From: Corynebacterium testudinoris
Lineage (GTDB): Bacteria; Actinomycetota; Actinomycetes; Mycobacteriales; Mycobacteriaceae
Length of the DNA stretch: 64,000 bases
Direction of reading: 5' to 3'
Assembly (NCBI RefSeq): GCF_001021045.1
Contig: NZ_CP011545.1
Span: forward strand, 558,001-622,000
Of this stretch, positions 9,359-18,411 are shown in pieces; the first letter of the stretch is position 1, and every line of letters starts with the position of its first letter. Position numbers and translations under genes: made by a program. The notes beneath the pieces were generated by a model. It was not told the origin of the DNA. It did no database searches and was given only the letters and a program-made list of their open reading frames with translations.

Positions 9359-10216
9359 TTATTCTCCCAGGGCGATCGGCATCCGCACCATATTGCCCCA
9401 CTCGGACCACGAACCATCGTAATTACGGACGTTGGTGAAGCCGAGGAGGTACTTCAAAACAAACCACGTGTGGGCCGAACGGTCACCCAAGTGGCAATAA
9501 AGAATCGTCGGATCCTCACCCGTGAGATCAGCGTAGATCTCCATCAGCTCCTCGTAGGAGCGGAAGCGCGAATTCGGGTGAACCGTGGTGTCCCAGGGGA
9601 AGTTTCGTGCCGTGGGAATGTGCCCACGGCGCAGGGTGGGCGCCGAGCTGGCGTCGGCGGTGCCGGCAAACTCCTCGGGCGATCGGACATCGATAAGCAC
9701 ATCTGTGTCGATGGCCCCACGGACCTCCTCCACCAACGCCCGGGAGGAGACATCGTCGCGCTCAACAACCGGGTAATCAGTAGAAGGGTAATCCGGCACC
9801 ATGAACGAGGTATCGCGCTCCTCAGCCATCCAGGCATCACGGCCGCCATCCAGCAGTCGAACGTCCGGGTGGCCAAACAACTCGAAAACCCACAACGTGT
9901 ACGACGCCCACCAGTTGGCCTGGTCACCGTAGATAACAACGGTGTCGTCGCGGCCAATGCCCTTCTCGCTCATGAGGCGAGCAAAAGCCTCACCGTCAAT
10001 GAAGTCACGGGTGACCGGGTCATTGAGATCATTGCGCCAATCGATGCGCACCGCGCCGGGAAGGTGGCCAATATCGTAGAGAAGAGTGTCTTCATCAGAC
10101 TCGACGACGCGCAGACCGGGGCTACCCAGCCGGGCGGAAAGCCAGGCGGCAGACACCAGACGCTCCGGGTGGGCGTACTCCTGGAACTGGGGATACGGGT
10201 CAAAGGGAGTGGCCAC
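9359..10216 (-). CDS. Thiosulfate sulfurtransferase (two-domain rhodanese)
   Basis: A 285-residue protein with two rhodanese domains. The N-terminal half carries VIYGDQANWWASYT without the active cysteine. The C-terminal half carries the active loop YCHLGDRSAHTW with catalytic Cys241. The enzyme transfers sulfane sulfur from thiosulfate to cyanide or thiols. It resembles the CysA/SseA group of mycobacteria and the thtR gene found near accBC in C. glutamicum. The start is a GTG at 10216 with GAAAGGCG upstream. It is transcribed on its own, with the divergent gene starting 251 bp away. Confidence 0.92.
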   Translation of the reverse strand: MATPFDPYPQFQEYAHPERLVSAAWLSARLGSPGLRVVESDEDTLLYDIGHLPGAVRIDWRNDLNDPVTRDFIDGEAFARLMSEKGIGRDDTVVIYGDQANWWASYTLWVFELFGHPDVRLLDGGRDAWMAEERDTSFMVPDYPSTDYPVVERDDVSSRALVEEVRGAIDTDVLIDVRSPEEFAGTADASSAPTLRRGHIPTARNFPWDTTVHPNSRFRSYEELMEIYADLTGEDPTILYCHLGDRSAHTWFVLKYLLGFTNVRNYDGSWSEWGNMVRMPIALGE

Positions 10217-10395
10217 GGCGGTGACGCCTTTCTACTTACGGTCTACTTACAGTGCGTTTCTGGGATCGATTGACAGATCTCAGAGAGGTTCACTTAGAGA
10301 CTAGTGCTTATGAGTGGGGGGAGGCATGGTGGGCGGGGGAGTGTGTCTTTGGTAACTCCAATACCCCCGTGCCCACGGGCGGAGTTCCTAGGCAC

Positions 10396-10401
10396 TAAAA
10401 T
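10396..10401 (+). promoter_or_regulatory. Probable -10 box for the gene at 10468
   Basis: TAAAAT in the context CACTAAAAT, about 60 bp before the start codon; no strong -35 is seen. The rest of the 251-bp gap (10217-10467) is G-rich and has no other feature I can name. Confidence 0.45.
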
Positions 10402-10467
10402 CGCAGATGAACCGCTATTTTTTGGAGTGGTCCACGTCAACGTTTTCTCGCGAAAGGGAATACTTCA

Positions 10468-11532
10468 GTGAACAAGGCAATCGTCGTCTTCGAGGTCGAG
10501 GGCGGATCTGACAAGTACATCGACGGTCACCGCAGGGACACCATGCCAATCGTCAACGCCATCAAGGAGGCCGGCTGGGACGCCGAGGTCGTCTTCTACC
10601 GCCCCGAATGGACCGAGGACCTGTTCACTTACGTATCCGAAAACTTCGGCGGATACATCTCCCGCGTCAACCCCGGCAACATCCCCGGCGGCGAGAAGGG
10701 CTACTTCGACCTGCTGACCCGTCTTTCCGACGCGGGCCTCGTCGGCATGTCCACCCCGGCAGAGATGATGGCCTACGGCGCCAAGGATGCACTGGTCAAG
10801 CTCAACGACACCGACCTCGTCCCGGCCGATACCGCCGCGTACTACGACGTGGAGAGCTTCCACAACACCTTCCCCACGTCGCTGTCCTACGGCGAGCGCG
10901 TGCTCAAGCAGAACCGCGGCTCCACCGGCTCCGGCATCTGGCGCGTCCAGCTCGAAGACAAAGACCTCGCCGCCTCCGTCGAACCAGGCACCGCCCTGCC
11001 GCTGGACACCAAGCTCAAGGCCACCGAAGCCGTGGACAACCACACCGAGATCCGTGAGCTCGGCGAGTTCATGGACTTCTGCGACCAGTACATCATCGGC
11101 GACAACGGCATGCTCGTCGACATGCGCTTCATGCCGCGCATCGTCGAAGGCGAAATCCGCATCCTCCTCGTCGGCCCGCACCCCGTCTTCGTCGTGCACA
11201 AGAAGCCGGCCGCTGGTGGCGACAACTTCTCCGCCACGCTGTTCTCCGGCGCCAAGTACACCTACGACAAGCCCGAGGCCTGGCAGGAGCTCGTCGACCA
11301 GTTCGCCGACGCCCGCCCCGTCATCGCGGAGAAGCTCGGCGGCGACAACATCCCGCTGATCTGGACCGCCGACTTCATGCTCGCCGACGGCGAGGACGGC
11401 TCCGACACCTACGTGCTCGGCGAAATCAACTGCTCCTGCGTCGGCTTCACCTCCGAGCTGGACATGGGCATCCAGGAACTCGTAGCCAAGGAAGCCATTG
11501 GCCGTGTGGAGGTGGCAGCAACTCAGGCCTAA
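10468..11532 (+). CDS. Cj0069-type ATP-grasp-like protein of unknown function
   Basis: A 354-residue soluble protein. The segment VLKQNRGSTGSGIW looks like the ATP-binding Lys and glycine loop of ATP-grasp ligases. MRFMPRI plus GEINCSC near residues 315-330 resembles the Mg-binding Glu/Asn site, and the order of these elements fits the fold. It matches what I recall as the Cj0069 family, conserved in corynebacteria with no established role. The start is a GTG at 10468 with GAAAGGGAA at 10452-10460. It is a single gene between a divergent rhodanese and a convergent DUF3151 gene. The substrate is unknown. Confidence 0.78.
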   Translation: MNKAIVVFEVEGGSDKYIDGHRRDTMPIVNAIKEAGWDAEVVFYRPEWTEDLFTYVSENFGGYISRVNPGNIPGGEKGYFDLLTRLSDAGLVGMSTPAEMMAYGAKDALVKLNDTDLVPADTAAYYDVESFHNTFPTSLSYGERVLKQNRGSTGSGIWRVQLEDKDLAASVEPGTALPLDTKLKATEAVDNHTEIRELGEFMDFCDQYIIGDNGMLVDMRFMPRIVEGEIRILLVGPHPVFVVHKKPAAGGDNFSATLFSGAKYTYDKPEAWQELVDQFADARPVIAEKLGGDNIPLIWTADFMLADGEDGSDTYVLGEINCSCVGFTSELDMGIQELVAKEAIGRVEVAATQA

Positions 11533-11539
11533 GAAGGGC

Positions 11540-11950
11540 TTAGTTCAGCAGTCGCTCGACGGCGCCGGGGTCGGCGTCGGAAAGCATCTGACGGCAGCGG
11601 TCATACTCGTCGGTTTCCCCGATGAGTGCGGCCGCTTGTGCGAGCGCAGCAATGGCCCGCAGGACGGGTTGGTTCGGCTCGTGGTCCCACGGCACGGGCC
11701 CCCAGCCTTTCCACTTGTTGGCGCGCAGTCGGTCGAGGGAGCGGTGGTAGCCGGTGCGGGCGTAGGCGTAGGCAACGAGCTTGTCCTCATCGCTGGCGGC
11801 GTCGGCGAGGGCCTGTTCGGCGCGCGTGGCCCAGATGAGGGGGCTGTCGGGGTGGGCGAACGCGGCGGCCGCAGAGGTCGGATCGAGGTCGGCCGCTGGG
11901 TCGGCAGGCAGTGTCACTGGGGGCGGTGCGAGCATGTCATTGAGTTCCAT
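11540..11950 (-). CDS. DUF3151 family protein
   Basis: A 136-residue soluble protein that matches the actinobacterial DUF3151 family from memory: an N-terminal Pro/Ala-rich stretch, then helices containing RTGYHRSLD, WKGWGPVPW and NQPVLRAIAALA. Its function is unknown. I take the ATG at 11950; an in-frame GTG at 11956 adds two residues. The stop lies 7 bp from the convergent ATP-grasp-like gene, and the next gene is divergent, so it is likely monocistronic. Confidence 0.85.
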   Translation of the reverse strand: MELNDMLAPPPVTLPADPAADLDPTSAAAAFAHPDSPLIWATRAEQALADAASDEDKLVAYAYARTGYHRSLDRLRANKWKGWGPVPWDHEPNQPVLRAIAALAQAAALIGETDEYDRCRQMLSDADPGAVERLLN

Positions 11951-12044
11951 GTCCACCCACCATATGCGGAGATGTCTGGAGAAGTCAGGCGAGTGGGTAG
12001 TCTGTTTCTGTTACGGGACATTTCAGCAGTGAAGATGAGGGCTC

Positions 12045-14156
12045 ATGGTTTCAGGTGTGGCGGCAGCTCAGGCGGAGCGTATCCGTCCACGGAGCGTTTC
12101 CTACCGCTATGACCTCGATGGCCTGCGCGGCATCGCGATTGCCTTCGTCGTCTTTTTCCACATCTTCGTCGGACGGGTGTCAGGCGGCGTGGATGTGTTC
12201 CTGTTGCTGTCGGGCTATTTTTTCCTCGGCTCGCAGTTGCGTTATGCCCGCCGCGCGGACGCGAGTGCCAATCCGTGGTGGCCGATCTGGCGGACGATCC
12301 GCCGATTAGTGCCCACTCTGGTGGTGGTGCTGGCTGGAACTGTCGCCGCGTTGGTCGTGGTGGCCCCCGAGTTGCGCACGACGACTCTGGGGCGGCAACT
12401 GTGGGCCAGCCTGGGCTATTACCAAAACTGGGAACTGGCCACCCAGGATGCGGCCTACGATTCGGCCTCGCTGTACGTCAGCCCGCTGCAGCATCTGTGG
12501 TCGATGGCGGTGCAGGGGCAGTTCTATCTCATGGCGATCGGCCTGGCGATGCTGGTCATCTGGGTGCGCCGGGCTGGGTTGGATATCTCCAAGCTGGTTG
12601 GGCCACTGCTGGTGGTGGTCACGGTTGCGTCGTTTATCTATGCGTGGATGCTGCATGGCGTCGATCAGCAGCTAAACTATTACTCCACGTGGTCGCGGTT
12701 GTGGCAGCTTACGCTGGGGGCGTTGCTTGCGCTCTACGGTTCGCATCTCACGCTGCCGAACCGGCTGCGCGTGGCGGCGACGTGGATTGGCCTGGCCATG
12801 GTGCTCACCACCGGGTTCATCTTTGATGGTGCCTCGGCCTTCCCCGGGCCCGCCGCCCTCTATCCGATCGGTGGCGCGGTACTCATCATTGCTGGTGGGG
12901 GATACGGGCGTTTGGCGCAGGCTCTGGCGCATCGATGGATGCGCTGGCTCGGTGATATCGCCTACGCGCTCTACCTGTGGCATTGGCCGCTGCTTATCCT
13001 GGCGCTGGCCTATGTCGGGGAGGATGACTCGAGCATCTGGATCGGCGTTGGAGTCGTTGCTGTCTCGGTGCTGCTCGCCGATCTCACCCACCGCTTTGTG
13101 GAGGTGCCGCTGCGCCAGCATGGCAAGCGCCCCGTTCAGGGCGAAAAGAGGGTGGCCGGTGCCATGGAACAGGTACAGACGGAGTTCAGCGCCCGTGGTC
13201 GCTCCATCGGTGCGGTGCTCATCGTGGCGCTGACGGCGATGCTGATGACGGTGCCGCAGGCTTGGGCGGAGCGGATTGATGATATTGGGCAGATGAGGTT
13301 GGATCCCCGCCAGTACCCTGGTGCGATGGCGACGGCTGGGCAACCGGTGCCGCCGGTGGAGGAGTACCAGCCGGAGCTGCCCGTGGTGCATGAGTACTAT
13401 CCGCCTGCGTGGACCCGGGGGTGCATGTCGGTCTTTGGTGATGATCCTGCCTTGTTGCCCGTCGAGGAGCGGGGCGAGGACGACTGCGTCCTGGGTGATC
13501 CCGATGCCAGGTTTGATGTCTACGTCGTTGGTGGCTCGCACGCGGAACAGTGGACGACCGCGTTGGACATGCTCGGGTGGCAGTATCGCTTCCGGGTCAT
13601 CCCGCTGACCAGACAGTCTTGCCCGACCTTCGAGACAGAGCTGGATGGGGTGTTTAGCGAAGAATGTCAGATCTTCAACCAGTCCGTCCTGCGCAAGATC
13701 GACGAGGATCGCCCTGATCTGGTGATGTCCACGTCGACGCGGCCGCTCATTGAACAGGGTCGCTCCCTCGACGAGGTGCCCTTGAGCTACCCCACGCTGT
13801 GGAACTTCCTCGCTGAGCGAGACATTCCCTTTGTGGGCTTGCGGGATAATCCGTGGTTCCTGGAGCCGGATGGGTCCGGGTTCATGGTCTCGCGGTGCGT
13901 GGCGGAGACCGGGGATGTGGACGGCTGCGGCCAGCCTCGTTCCCAGGCGTATGCGCCCGTCGATCCCGCCGCCCGCTACCTCAGGCGACTGCCCAACATG
14001 AAAGCCGTGGATACCTCCGATTGGTTCTGCCCGGGGGATACCTGCCCGGGAGTGATTGGCAACGTCTACGTCTACCGTGACGGCAACCATTTCTCCGTGG
14101 CCTACGGGGAGAGTCTCGCGCCACTGCTGTGGGACGAGATCAAGGAGTTCTTCTAG
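12045..14156 (+). CDS. OafA-type membrane acyltransferase with C-terminal SGNH domain
   Basis: A 703-residue protein. Residues about 20-400 form the acyltransferase-3 membrane domain: YRYDLDGLRGIAI at the start, the H-x10-GGVDVFLLLSGY motif, about ten membrane segments and WHWPLLILAL. After a membrane exit near residue 400 comes an extracellular SGNH hydrolase-like domain with VVGGSHAEQW (about 495-498) and a C-terminal DGNHFS (about residue 680) carrying the Asp/His pair. Such proteins O-acylate cell-surface glycans or lipids; the target here is not known. The gene ends 4 bp inside the stop of convergent maf. The ATG has GATGAGGG upstream. Confidence 0.92.
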   Translation: MVSGVAAAQAERIRPRSVSYRYDLDGLRGIAIAFVVFFHIFVGRVSGGVDVFLLLSGYFFLGSQLRYARRADASANPWWPIWRTIRRLVPTLVVVLAGTVAALVVVAPELRTTTLGRQLWASLGYYQNWELATQDAAYDSASLYVSPLQHLWSMAVQGQFYLMAIGLAMLVIWVRRAGLDISKLVGPLLVVVTVASFIYAWMLHGVDQQLNYYSTWSRLWQLTLGALLALYGSHLTLPNRLRVAATWIGLAMVLTTGFIFDGASAFPGPAALYPIGGAVLIIAGGGYGRLAQALAHRWMRWLGDIAYALYLWHWPLLILALAYVGEDDSSIWIGVGVVAVSVLLADLTHRFVEVPLRQHGKRPVQGEKRVAGAMEQVQTEFSARGRSIGAVLIVALTAMLMTVPQAWAERIDDIGQMRLDPRQYPGAMATAGQPVPPVEEYQPELPVVHEYYPPAWTRGCMSVFGDDPALLPVEERGEDDCVLGDPDARFDVYVVGGSHAEQWTTALDMLGWQYRFRVIPLTRQSCPTFETELDGVFSEECQIFNQSVLRKIDEDRPDLVMSTSTRPLIEQGRSLDEVPLSYPTLWNFLAERDIPFVGLRDNPWFLEPDGSGFMVSRCVAETGDVDGCGQPRSQAYAPVDPAARYLRRLPNMKAVDTSDWFCPGDTCPGVIGNVYVYRDGNHFSVAYGESLAPLLWDEIKEFF

Positions 14157-14749
14157 CGGTCCCAGAAGTCCGATACCGAGAAGCCGAAGTGGTACAAGGC
14201 GCGTCGCACGAGGGGGAGGGACAGCCCGACCACGGAGGACGGGTCGCCCTCGATGCGGTCGATGAACCAGCCGCCGAGGGCCTCGAGGGTAAACGCGCCG
14301 GCGCACTCTAGGGGCTCGCCCGTGGCGGCGTAGGCGGCAATGTCCCTGGGGGAGGCGTCGGCGAAGTGCACCGTCGTGGAGGCGGTTTCTACGACTGTGT
14401 GCCCGTCGTAGACCACGCAATGCCCGGTGAGCAGCTCTGCGCTGCGGCCAGCTTGGGCCTGCCAACGCTCGATGGTGCGCTCGACGGTGTGGGGCTTGCC
14501 CTGGAGTTCCCCGTCCAGCAGGAGCATGGAATCGCAGCCGATGACCACAGTGTTGGCCGGGTACTCGCCGGCGACGGCGAGGGCTTTGGCCTCGGCGAGG
14601 GCGGCGACGGTGCGGGAGGCGGGGGCGTCGATAAGCGACGTCAGCAGCGCATCCTCATCGACGTGGGCCGGATGAAGAATCGGTTCAACCCCCGCGGAGT
14701 TGAGAATGAACTTCCGCGAGGGCGAAGCTGACGCGAGGACCAGCTGCAT
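14153..14749 (-). CDS. maf: Maf-like nucleoside triphosphate pyrophosphatase
   Basis: A 198-residue protein with the Maf signature at its N-terminus (LVLASASPSRKFIL) and the catalytic region VVIGCDSMLLLDG, plus GKPHTVERT and a C-terminal GDPSSVVGLSLP. Maf enzymes hydrolyse non-canonical nucleotides and so spare DNA and RNA. The ATG at 14749 shares one base with the TAA of accE (TAATG), so its translation is coupled to the carboxylase operon. The same dtsR2-accE-maf order is known in C. glutamicum. Confidence 0.94.
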   Translation of the reverse strand: MQLVLASASPSRKFILNSAGVEPILHPAHVDEDALLTSLIDAPASRTVAALAEAKALAVAGEYPANTVVIGCDSMLLLDGELQGKPHTVERTIERWQAQAGRSAELLTGHCVVYDGHTVVETASTTVHFADASPRDIAAYAATGEPLECAGAFTLEALGGWFIDRIEGDPSSVVGLSLPLVRRALYHFGFSVSDFWDR

Positions 14750-14964
14750 TAGTAGAACGTGACGTTGCGGAACGCGTTCGGGTTGTACAACGTCGTCCGC
14801 TGGAGGCGATCCTCCGGGCGGCCCCACAGGTTGCGCTCGCCGGAATCTTCAGCGGGGCGGCGCTTAGCCAGACCCGCGATGACGGCGGTGAGTGCGGCGA
14901 GCTCGGTAGCATCCGGGTTTCCTTTGAGGACCCGAAACAGTGGCTTTTCCATGGTTGTGGTCAC
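14749..14964 (-). CDS. accE: Acyl-CoA carboxylase epsilon subunit AccE
   Basis: A 71-residue soluble protein. The first half contains FRVLKGNPDATELAALTAV, typical of epsilon subunits that bridge alpha and beta subunits in actinobacterial carboxylases (C. glutamicum AccE, mycobacterial AccE5). The tail has WGRPEDRL. The GTG at 14964 is chosen because AAGGAG ends 6 nt upstream, over the stop of dtsR2; the gap to dtsR2 is 10 bp. Its place behind dtsR2 suggests that it stabilises complexes of AccBC with DtsR1/DtsR2. Confidence 0.9.
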   Translation of the reverse strand: MTTTMEKPLFRVLKGNPDATELAALTAVIAGLAKRRPAEDSGERNLWGRPEDRLQRTTLYNPNAFRNVTFY

Positions 14965-14974
14965 GTTCTGCTCC

Positions 14975-16501
14975 TTAGAGGGGGATGTTTCCATGCTTTT
15001 TCGGCGGGGTCATGAGGACCTTGCGGTCCAACAGGCGCAGGCCATCAACGAGGCGCGCCCGGGTGGTCGAGGGTTCGATCACCGCGTCCACCAAGCTGCG
15101 TTCCGCAGCCAGGTAGGGGGTGAGGTACTTCTCGGCGTAGTCCGCCTCATCCACCGAGAGCTTATCGACGGCCGCGGCAGCCTCCGCCACCGCAATCTGC
15201 GCCGTCGGCCACGCGAACACGAGGTCCGCGCCAAGATCCTTCGACCCCATGAGGACGTAAGCAGCGCCGATGGCACGGCGGGTGATCACCGTGATCTTGC
15301 CGACACTGGCCTCGGCATAGGCATAGGCCAGCTTCGCGCCGCGGCGCAGGACCCCGCCGTGCTCCTCCCCCTCCGAGGGGACGAAACCGGGGGAGTCGAC
15401 GAATTCGATGAGCGGGATGTTGAAGGAATCGCACGTGCGAATGAAGCGGGCGGCCTTCTCGGCGGACACCGAGTCGAGGCATCCGGCCAGCTCGGATGGC
15501 TGGTTGGCCACGATGCCCACGGTCCGTCCCTCGATGCGGGCGAAGCCGGTGATGATGTTCGTGGCGTAGTGCGGCTGCAACTCGAAGAAGGCGCCATTGT
15601 CAACGATTCGGCGGATGATGTCGCTAATGTCGTAGGTCTGGGCGCCAGAATCCGGGACGATGGTGTCGAGCTCACCATCGGCCGCGGTGGCCTCCGGGGC
15701 TTCGGCGCGGGGGGCCTCGGCGCGGTTATTCGCGGGCAGGAAGCCGATGATCTCCTGAACCAGTTCGAGGGCGGCGGCGTCACTGGCAGCTGTGGCGTGC
15801 GCCGTACCTGAGGTGGCGGAGTGGACCTGCGCACTACCCAAGGAATCCGGGGTGGCCGGGGCGCCGGTGACCTTTTCCACGACGTCGGCAGCGACGAGGT
15901 GGAGGCTGGCCTGGCCATCAACCATGACGAGGATGTCGGCGAAGACGGGCGCCAGCGCGTGGACGCCTTCGGTGTGTCCGGTCACGATGGCGATCTGCGG
16001 GATGAGGCCAGAGGCGGTGGTGGAACGGGCGATGATTCTGGAGTACATCGACAAGGTGACAATGCCCTCGGCGATGCGCGCCCCAGCCCCCTCGTGGATG
16101 CCGATGATGGGCACACCGGTCTTGATGGCGAGGTCGTAGATCTTGATGATCTTCTCGCCATACACTTCGCCGAGAGTGCCTTCAAAAACAGTCGCGTCCT
16201 GGGAAAACACGCAGACCTTGCGGCCCTGAATGGTGCCGTAGCCGGTCACCACACCGTCGGTGAGGGGGCGCTGGCTATCGATCCCGAACTCTGCGGAACG
16301 GTGCCGGGCGAGGGCGTCGGTCTCGACGAAAGAATCGTCATCGAGGAGGCTGAGAAGACGCTCGCGGGCGGTTAGATTGCCGGCGGCATGGGTGGCCTCA
16401 ACAGCATCGGTTCCCACCGGGGCCTCGGCCTCCGCCAGGCGGGCCCGCAAATCGGCGAGCCTTCCGGCGGTGGTGGTGAGATCAGGGGAGGTGGTCGTCA
16501 T
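14975..16501 (-). CDS. dtsR2: Acyl-CoA carboxylase beta subunit DtsR2
   Basis: A 508-residue carboxyltransferase. The N-terminal crotonase-like domain has EGAGARIAEG and the C-terminal domain has the HGGVLRRGAKLAYAY oxyanion region. The C-terminus is HGNIPL, shared with DtsR1. It transfers carboxyl from biotin-AccBC to acyl-CoA. It lies downstream of dtsR1 in the same direction, with 95 bp and a hairpin between, and is followed by accE and maf. In C. glutamicum the DtsR2 (AccD4) chain is not needed for oleate prototrophy, unlike DtsR1; which acyl-CoA it prefers here is not visible. The start ATG is at 16501. Confidence 0.92.
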   Translation of the reverse strand: MTTTSPDLTTTAGRLADLRARLAEAEAPVGTDAVEATHAAGNLTARERLLSLLDDDSFVETDALARHRSAEFGIDSQRPLTDGVVTGYGTIQGRKVCVFSQDATVFEGTLGEVYGEKIIKIYDLAIKTGVPIIGIHEGAGARIAEGIVTLSMYSRIIARSTTASGLIPQIAIVTGHTEGVHALAPVFADILVMVDGQASLHLVAADVVEKVTGAPATPDSLGSAQVHSATSGTAHATAASDAAALELVQEIIGFLPANNRAEAPRAEAPEATAADGELDTIVPDSGAQTYDISDIIRRIVDNGAFFELQPHYATNIITGFARIEGRTVGIVANQPSELAGCLDSVSAEKAARFIRTCDSFNIPLIEFVDSPGFVPSEGEEHGGVLRRGAKLAYAYAEASVGKITVITRRAIGAAYVLMGSKDLGADLVFAWPTAQIAVAEAAAAVDKLSVDEADYAEKYLTPYLAAERSLVDAVIEPSTTRARLVDGLRLLDRKVLMTPPKKHGNIPL

Positions 16502-16545
16502 GGTCCTCTAGTCTAGGTCGTTGCGCAGGTACCGCGAAAAGAAGG

Positions 16546-16577
16546 CCCCGCGGACCCCAATGAAGAGGTGCGCGGGG
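16546..16577 (-). terminator. Hairpin between dtsR1 and dtsR2
   Basis: CCCCGCG (16546-16552) pairs with CGCGGGG (16571-16577) across an 18-nt loop. Read on the minus strand it is followed by CCTTCTTTTC. It may partly terminate dtsR1 transcripts before dtsR2. Confidence 0.5.
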
Positions 16578-16596
16578 AAACTTCTCGGCCGAATTC

Positions 16597-18228
16597 TTAG
16601 AGCGGGATGTTCCCGTGCTTGCGGGCCGGGCGGGAGACGTTCTTATCCTGGTAGAGGCGGAGATTGCGGGCGATCATGCCGCGGGTCTCGCTGGGGAGGA
16701 TGACCGCGTCGATGAGGCCGCGCTCGGCTGCCTTATACGGGTTGAGCATGTGGTCCTCGTACTCGCGCTCGAAGGACTTGGCCAGCTCGACAACATCGAG
16801 GCCCTTCTCGGAGGCTTCCTTGAGCTCCTTGCGGTAGATGAAGCCCACCGCGCCGGCAGCGCCCATGACGGCGATCTGCGCGGTCGGCCACGCCAGGTTG
16901 ACGTCGGCGCCGAGGCCCTTGGAGCCCATGACGCAGTACGCTCCGCCGTACGCCTTGCGGGTGGTGACGGTGATCTTCGGGACCGTGGCCTCGCCGTAGG
17001 CGTAGAGTAGCTTCGCGCCGCGGCGGAGGATGCCGCCATACTCCTGGCCGGCGCCGGGCAGGAAGCCCGGGACGTCGACAAGCATGACGATGGGGATGTT
17101 GAACGCGTCGCAGGTGCGGATGAAGCGGGCGGCCTTCTCGGAGGAATCGATGTCGAGGCAGCCGGCGTAGACGGAGGGCTGGTTGGCGACGAAGCCGACC
17201 GACTGGCCCTCGATGCGGCCGAAAGCGATGACAACGTTCTCGGCGCGCTGGGCCTGGATCTCCAGGTACTCGCCGTCGTCGGTGAGGCACTCGATGACCT
17301 CGCGGACATCGTAGGGCTGGGTCGGCGAATCCGGGATGATGCCGTCGAGCTTGAGATCATCGGCGGTGATGTTGTCGCCGACGGCGCCCTGGTCAGCGGT
17401 GAAGGGCTCGTAGGGAGCAACCGTGCGGTTGTTGGAAGGCAGGAAGCCCAACAGGTCGTGGACCCAGTCGAGGGCCTCTTCATCGGTCTGGGCGGTGAAG
17501 TGGGAGTTACCAGCGGTGGCCATGTGCGTGGTGGCGCCGCCGAGTTCCTCCTGAGTGATTTCCTCGCCGGTGACGGTCTTGATGACGTCGGGGCCGGTGA
17601 CGAACATCTTGGAGGTCTTGTCCACCATGACAACGAAGTCGGTGAGGGCGGGGGAGTAGGCGTTGCCGCCAGCAGAGGCGCCCATGATCACGGAGATCTG
17701 CGGGACAACTCCCGAGGCGTGGATGTTCTGATAGAAGGTCCGGGCGATCTGGTCGAGGGAGACTGCGCCGTCCTGGATGCGGGCACCAGCACCCTCGTAG
17801 AGGCCGATGAGCGGGCGGCCGGTGGTGACGGCCAGGTCCATGATCTTGATCATTTTTTCGCCGTACACCTCGCCGAGGGCGCCGCCGAAGACGGTGCCGT
17901 CCTGGGAGAAGATGCAGACCTCGCGGCCGTCGATGGTGCCCCAGCCGGTGACGATGCCGTCGGTGGTGGGGTGCTTCTTGCCCATGCCGAAGTCGGTGGT
18001 GCGGTGCTTGGCCAGCATGTCGGTCTCGACGAAGGATCCCTCGTCGAGGAGGTAGTCCAGGCGCTCACGTGCCGTCAGGCGGTTCTGGGCGTGCACCCGC
18101 TCCACGGCCTTCTCGCCCATGGGGTAGGTGGCTTCCGCGCGGCGACGCTTCAAGTCGGCGATCTTGCCGGCGGTGGTGGTGACGTCGGTCAGATCGGACA
18201 GGTCCGTCAAAGGTGAGGAAATGGTCAT
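16597..18228 (-). CDS. dtsR1: Acetyl-/acyl-CoA carboxylase beta subunit DtsR1 (AccD1)
   Basis: A 543-residue carboxyltransferase, the same length as C. glutamicum DtsR1. It has MTISSPL at the start, both oxyanion regions ([30 protein letters not shown]) and the shared HGNIPL end. With AccBC and AccE it makes malonyl-CoA for fatty-acid synthase and is essential without oleate in C. glutamicum. The ATG at 18228 is chosen by this match; an in-frame start at 18249 would add seven residues. It is divergent from birA, and a FasR-like palindrome lies about 50 bp upstream. Confidence 0.95.
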   Translation of the reverse strand: MTISSPLTDLSDLTDVTTTAGKIADLKRRRAEATYPMGEKAVERVHAQNRLTARERLDYLLDEGSFVETDMLAKHRTTDFGMGKKHPTTDGIVTGWGTIDGREVCIFSQDGTVFGGALGEVYGEKMIKIMDLAVTTGRPLIGLYEGAGARIQDGAVSLDQIARTFYQNIHASGVVPQISVIMGASAGGNAYSPALTDFVVMVDKTSKMFVTGPDVIKTVTGEEITQEELGGATTHMATAGNSHFTAQTDEEALDWVHDLLGFLPSNNRTVAPYEPFTADQGAVGDNITADDLKLDGIIPDSPTQPYDVREVIECLTDDGEYLEIQAQRAENVVIAFGRIEGQSVGFVANQPSVYAGCLDIDSSEKAARFIRTCDAFNIPIVMLVDVPGFLPGAGQEYGGILRRGAKLLYAYGEATVPKITVTTRKAYGGAYCVMGSKGLGADVNLAWPTAQIAVMGAAGAVGFIYRKELKEASEKGLDVVELAKSFEREYEDHMLNPYKAAERGLIDAVILPSETRGMIARNLRLYQDKNVSRPARKHGNIPL

Positions 18229-18278
18229 GTTTGGGAATAGTAGACCCATTGATGCGTAGTTTCCACAACGAAACCTAC

Positions 18279-18292
18279 GTGATGAGTATCAC
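18279..18292. promoter_or_regulatory. Candidate FasR (fasO-like) operator upstream of dtsR1
   Basis: GTGAT (18279-18283), GAGT and ATCAC (18288-18292) form a perfect 5-bp-arm palindrome inside CCTACGTGATGAGTATCACACT, 51 bp before the dtsR1 start. FasR, a TetR-type repressor, controls dtsR1 and fasA in C. glutamicum through sites that I recall contain GTGAGTATCAC-like sequence. The match is by memory, so this is inference. Confidence 0.5.
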
Positions 18293-18397
18293 ACTCCATG
18301 TTTGTGCAGGTGACGGCGCTTTTGTGGGCAAAAGATCGGCGTGTCGGAAGTGACTCGTGTGACTGGATAGGCTCTGTCGGTGGGTCAAAGCCCCCTG

Positions 18398-18403
18398 TAA
18401 ACT
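18398..18403 (+). promoter_or_regulatory. -10 box for leaderless birA mRNA
   Basis: TAAACT lies 8 nt before the GTG of birA, with no ribosome site in between. This places the transcription start at or next to the start codon. Confidence 0.55.
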
Positions 18404-18411
18404 CGCTTCCC

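Noticed and set aside
12672..14465. 597-codon open frame opposite the acyltransferase
   Set aside because: Composition is Arg/His-rich without domains; it overlaps two well-supported genes.
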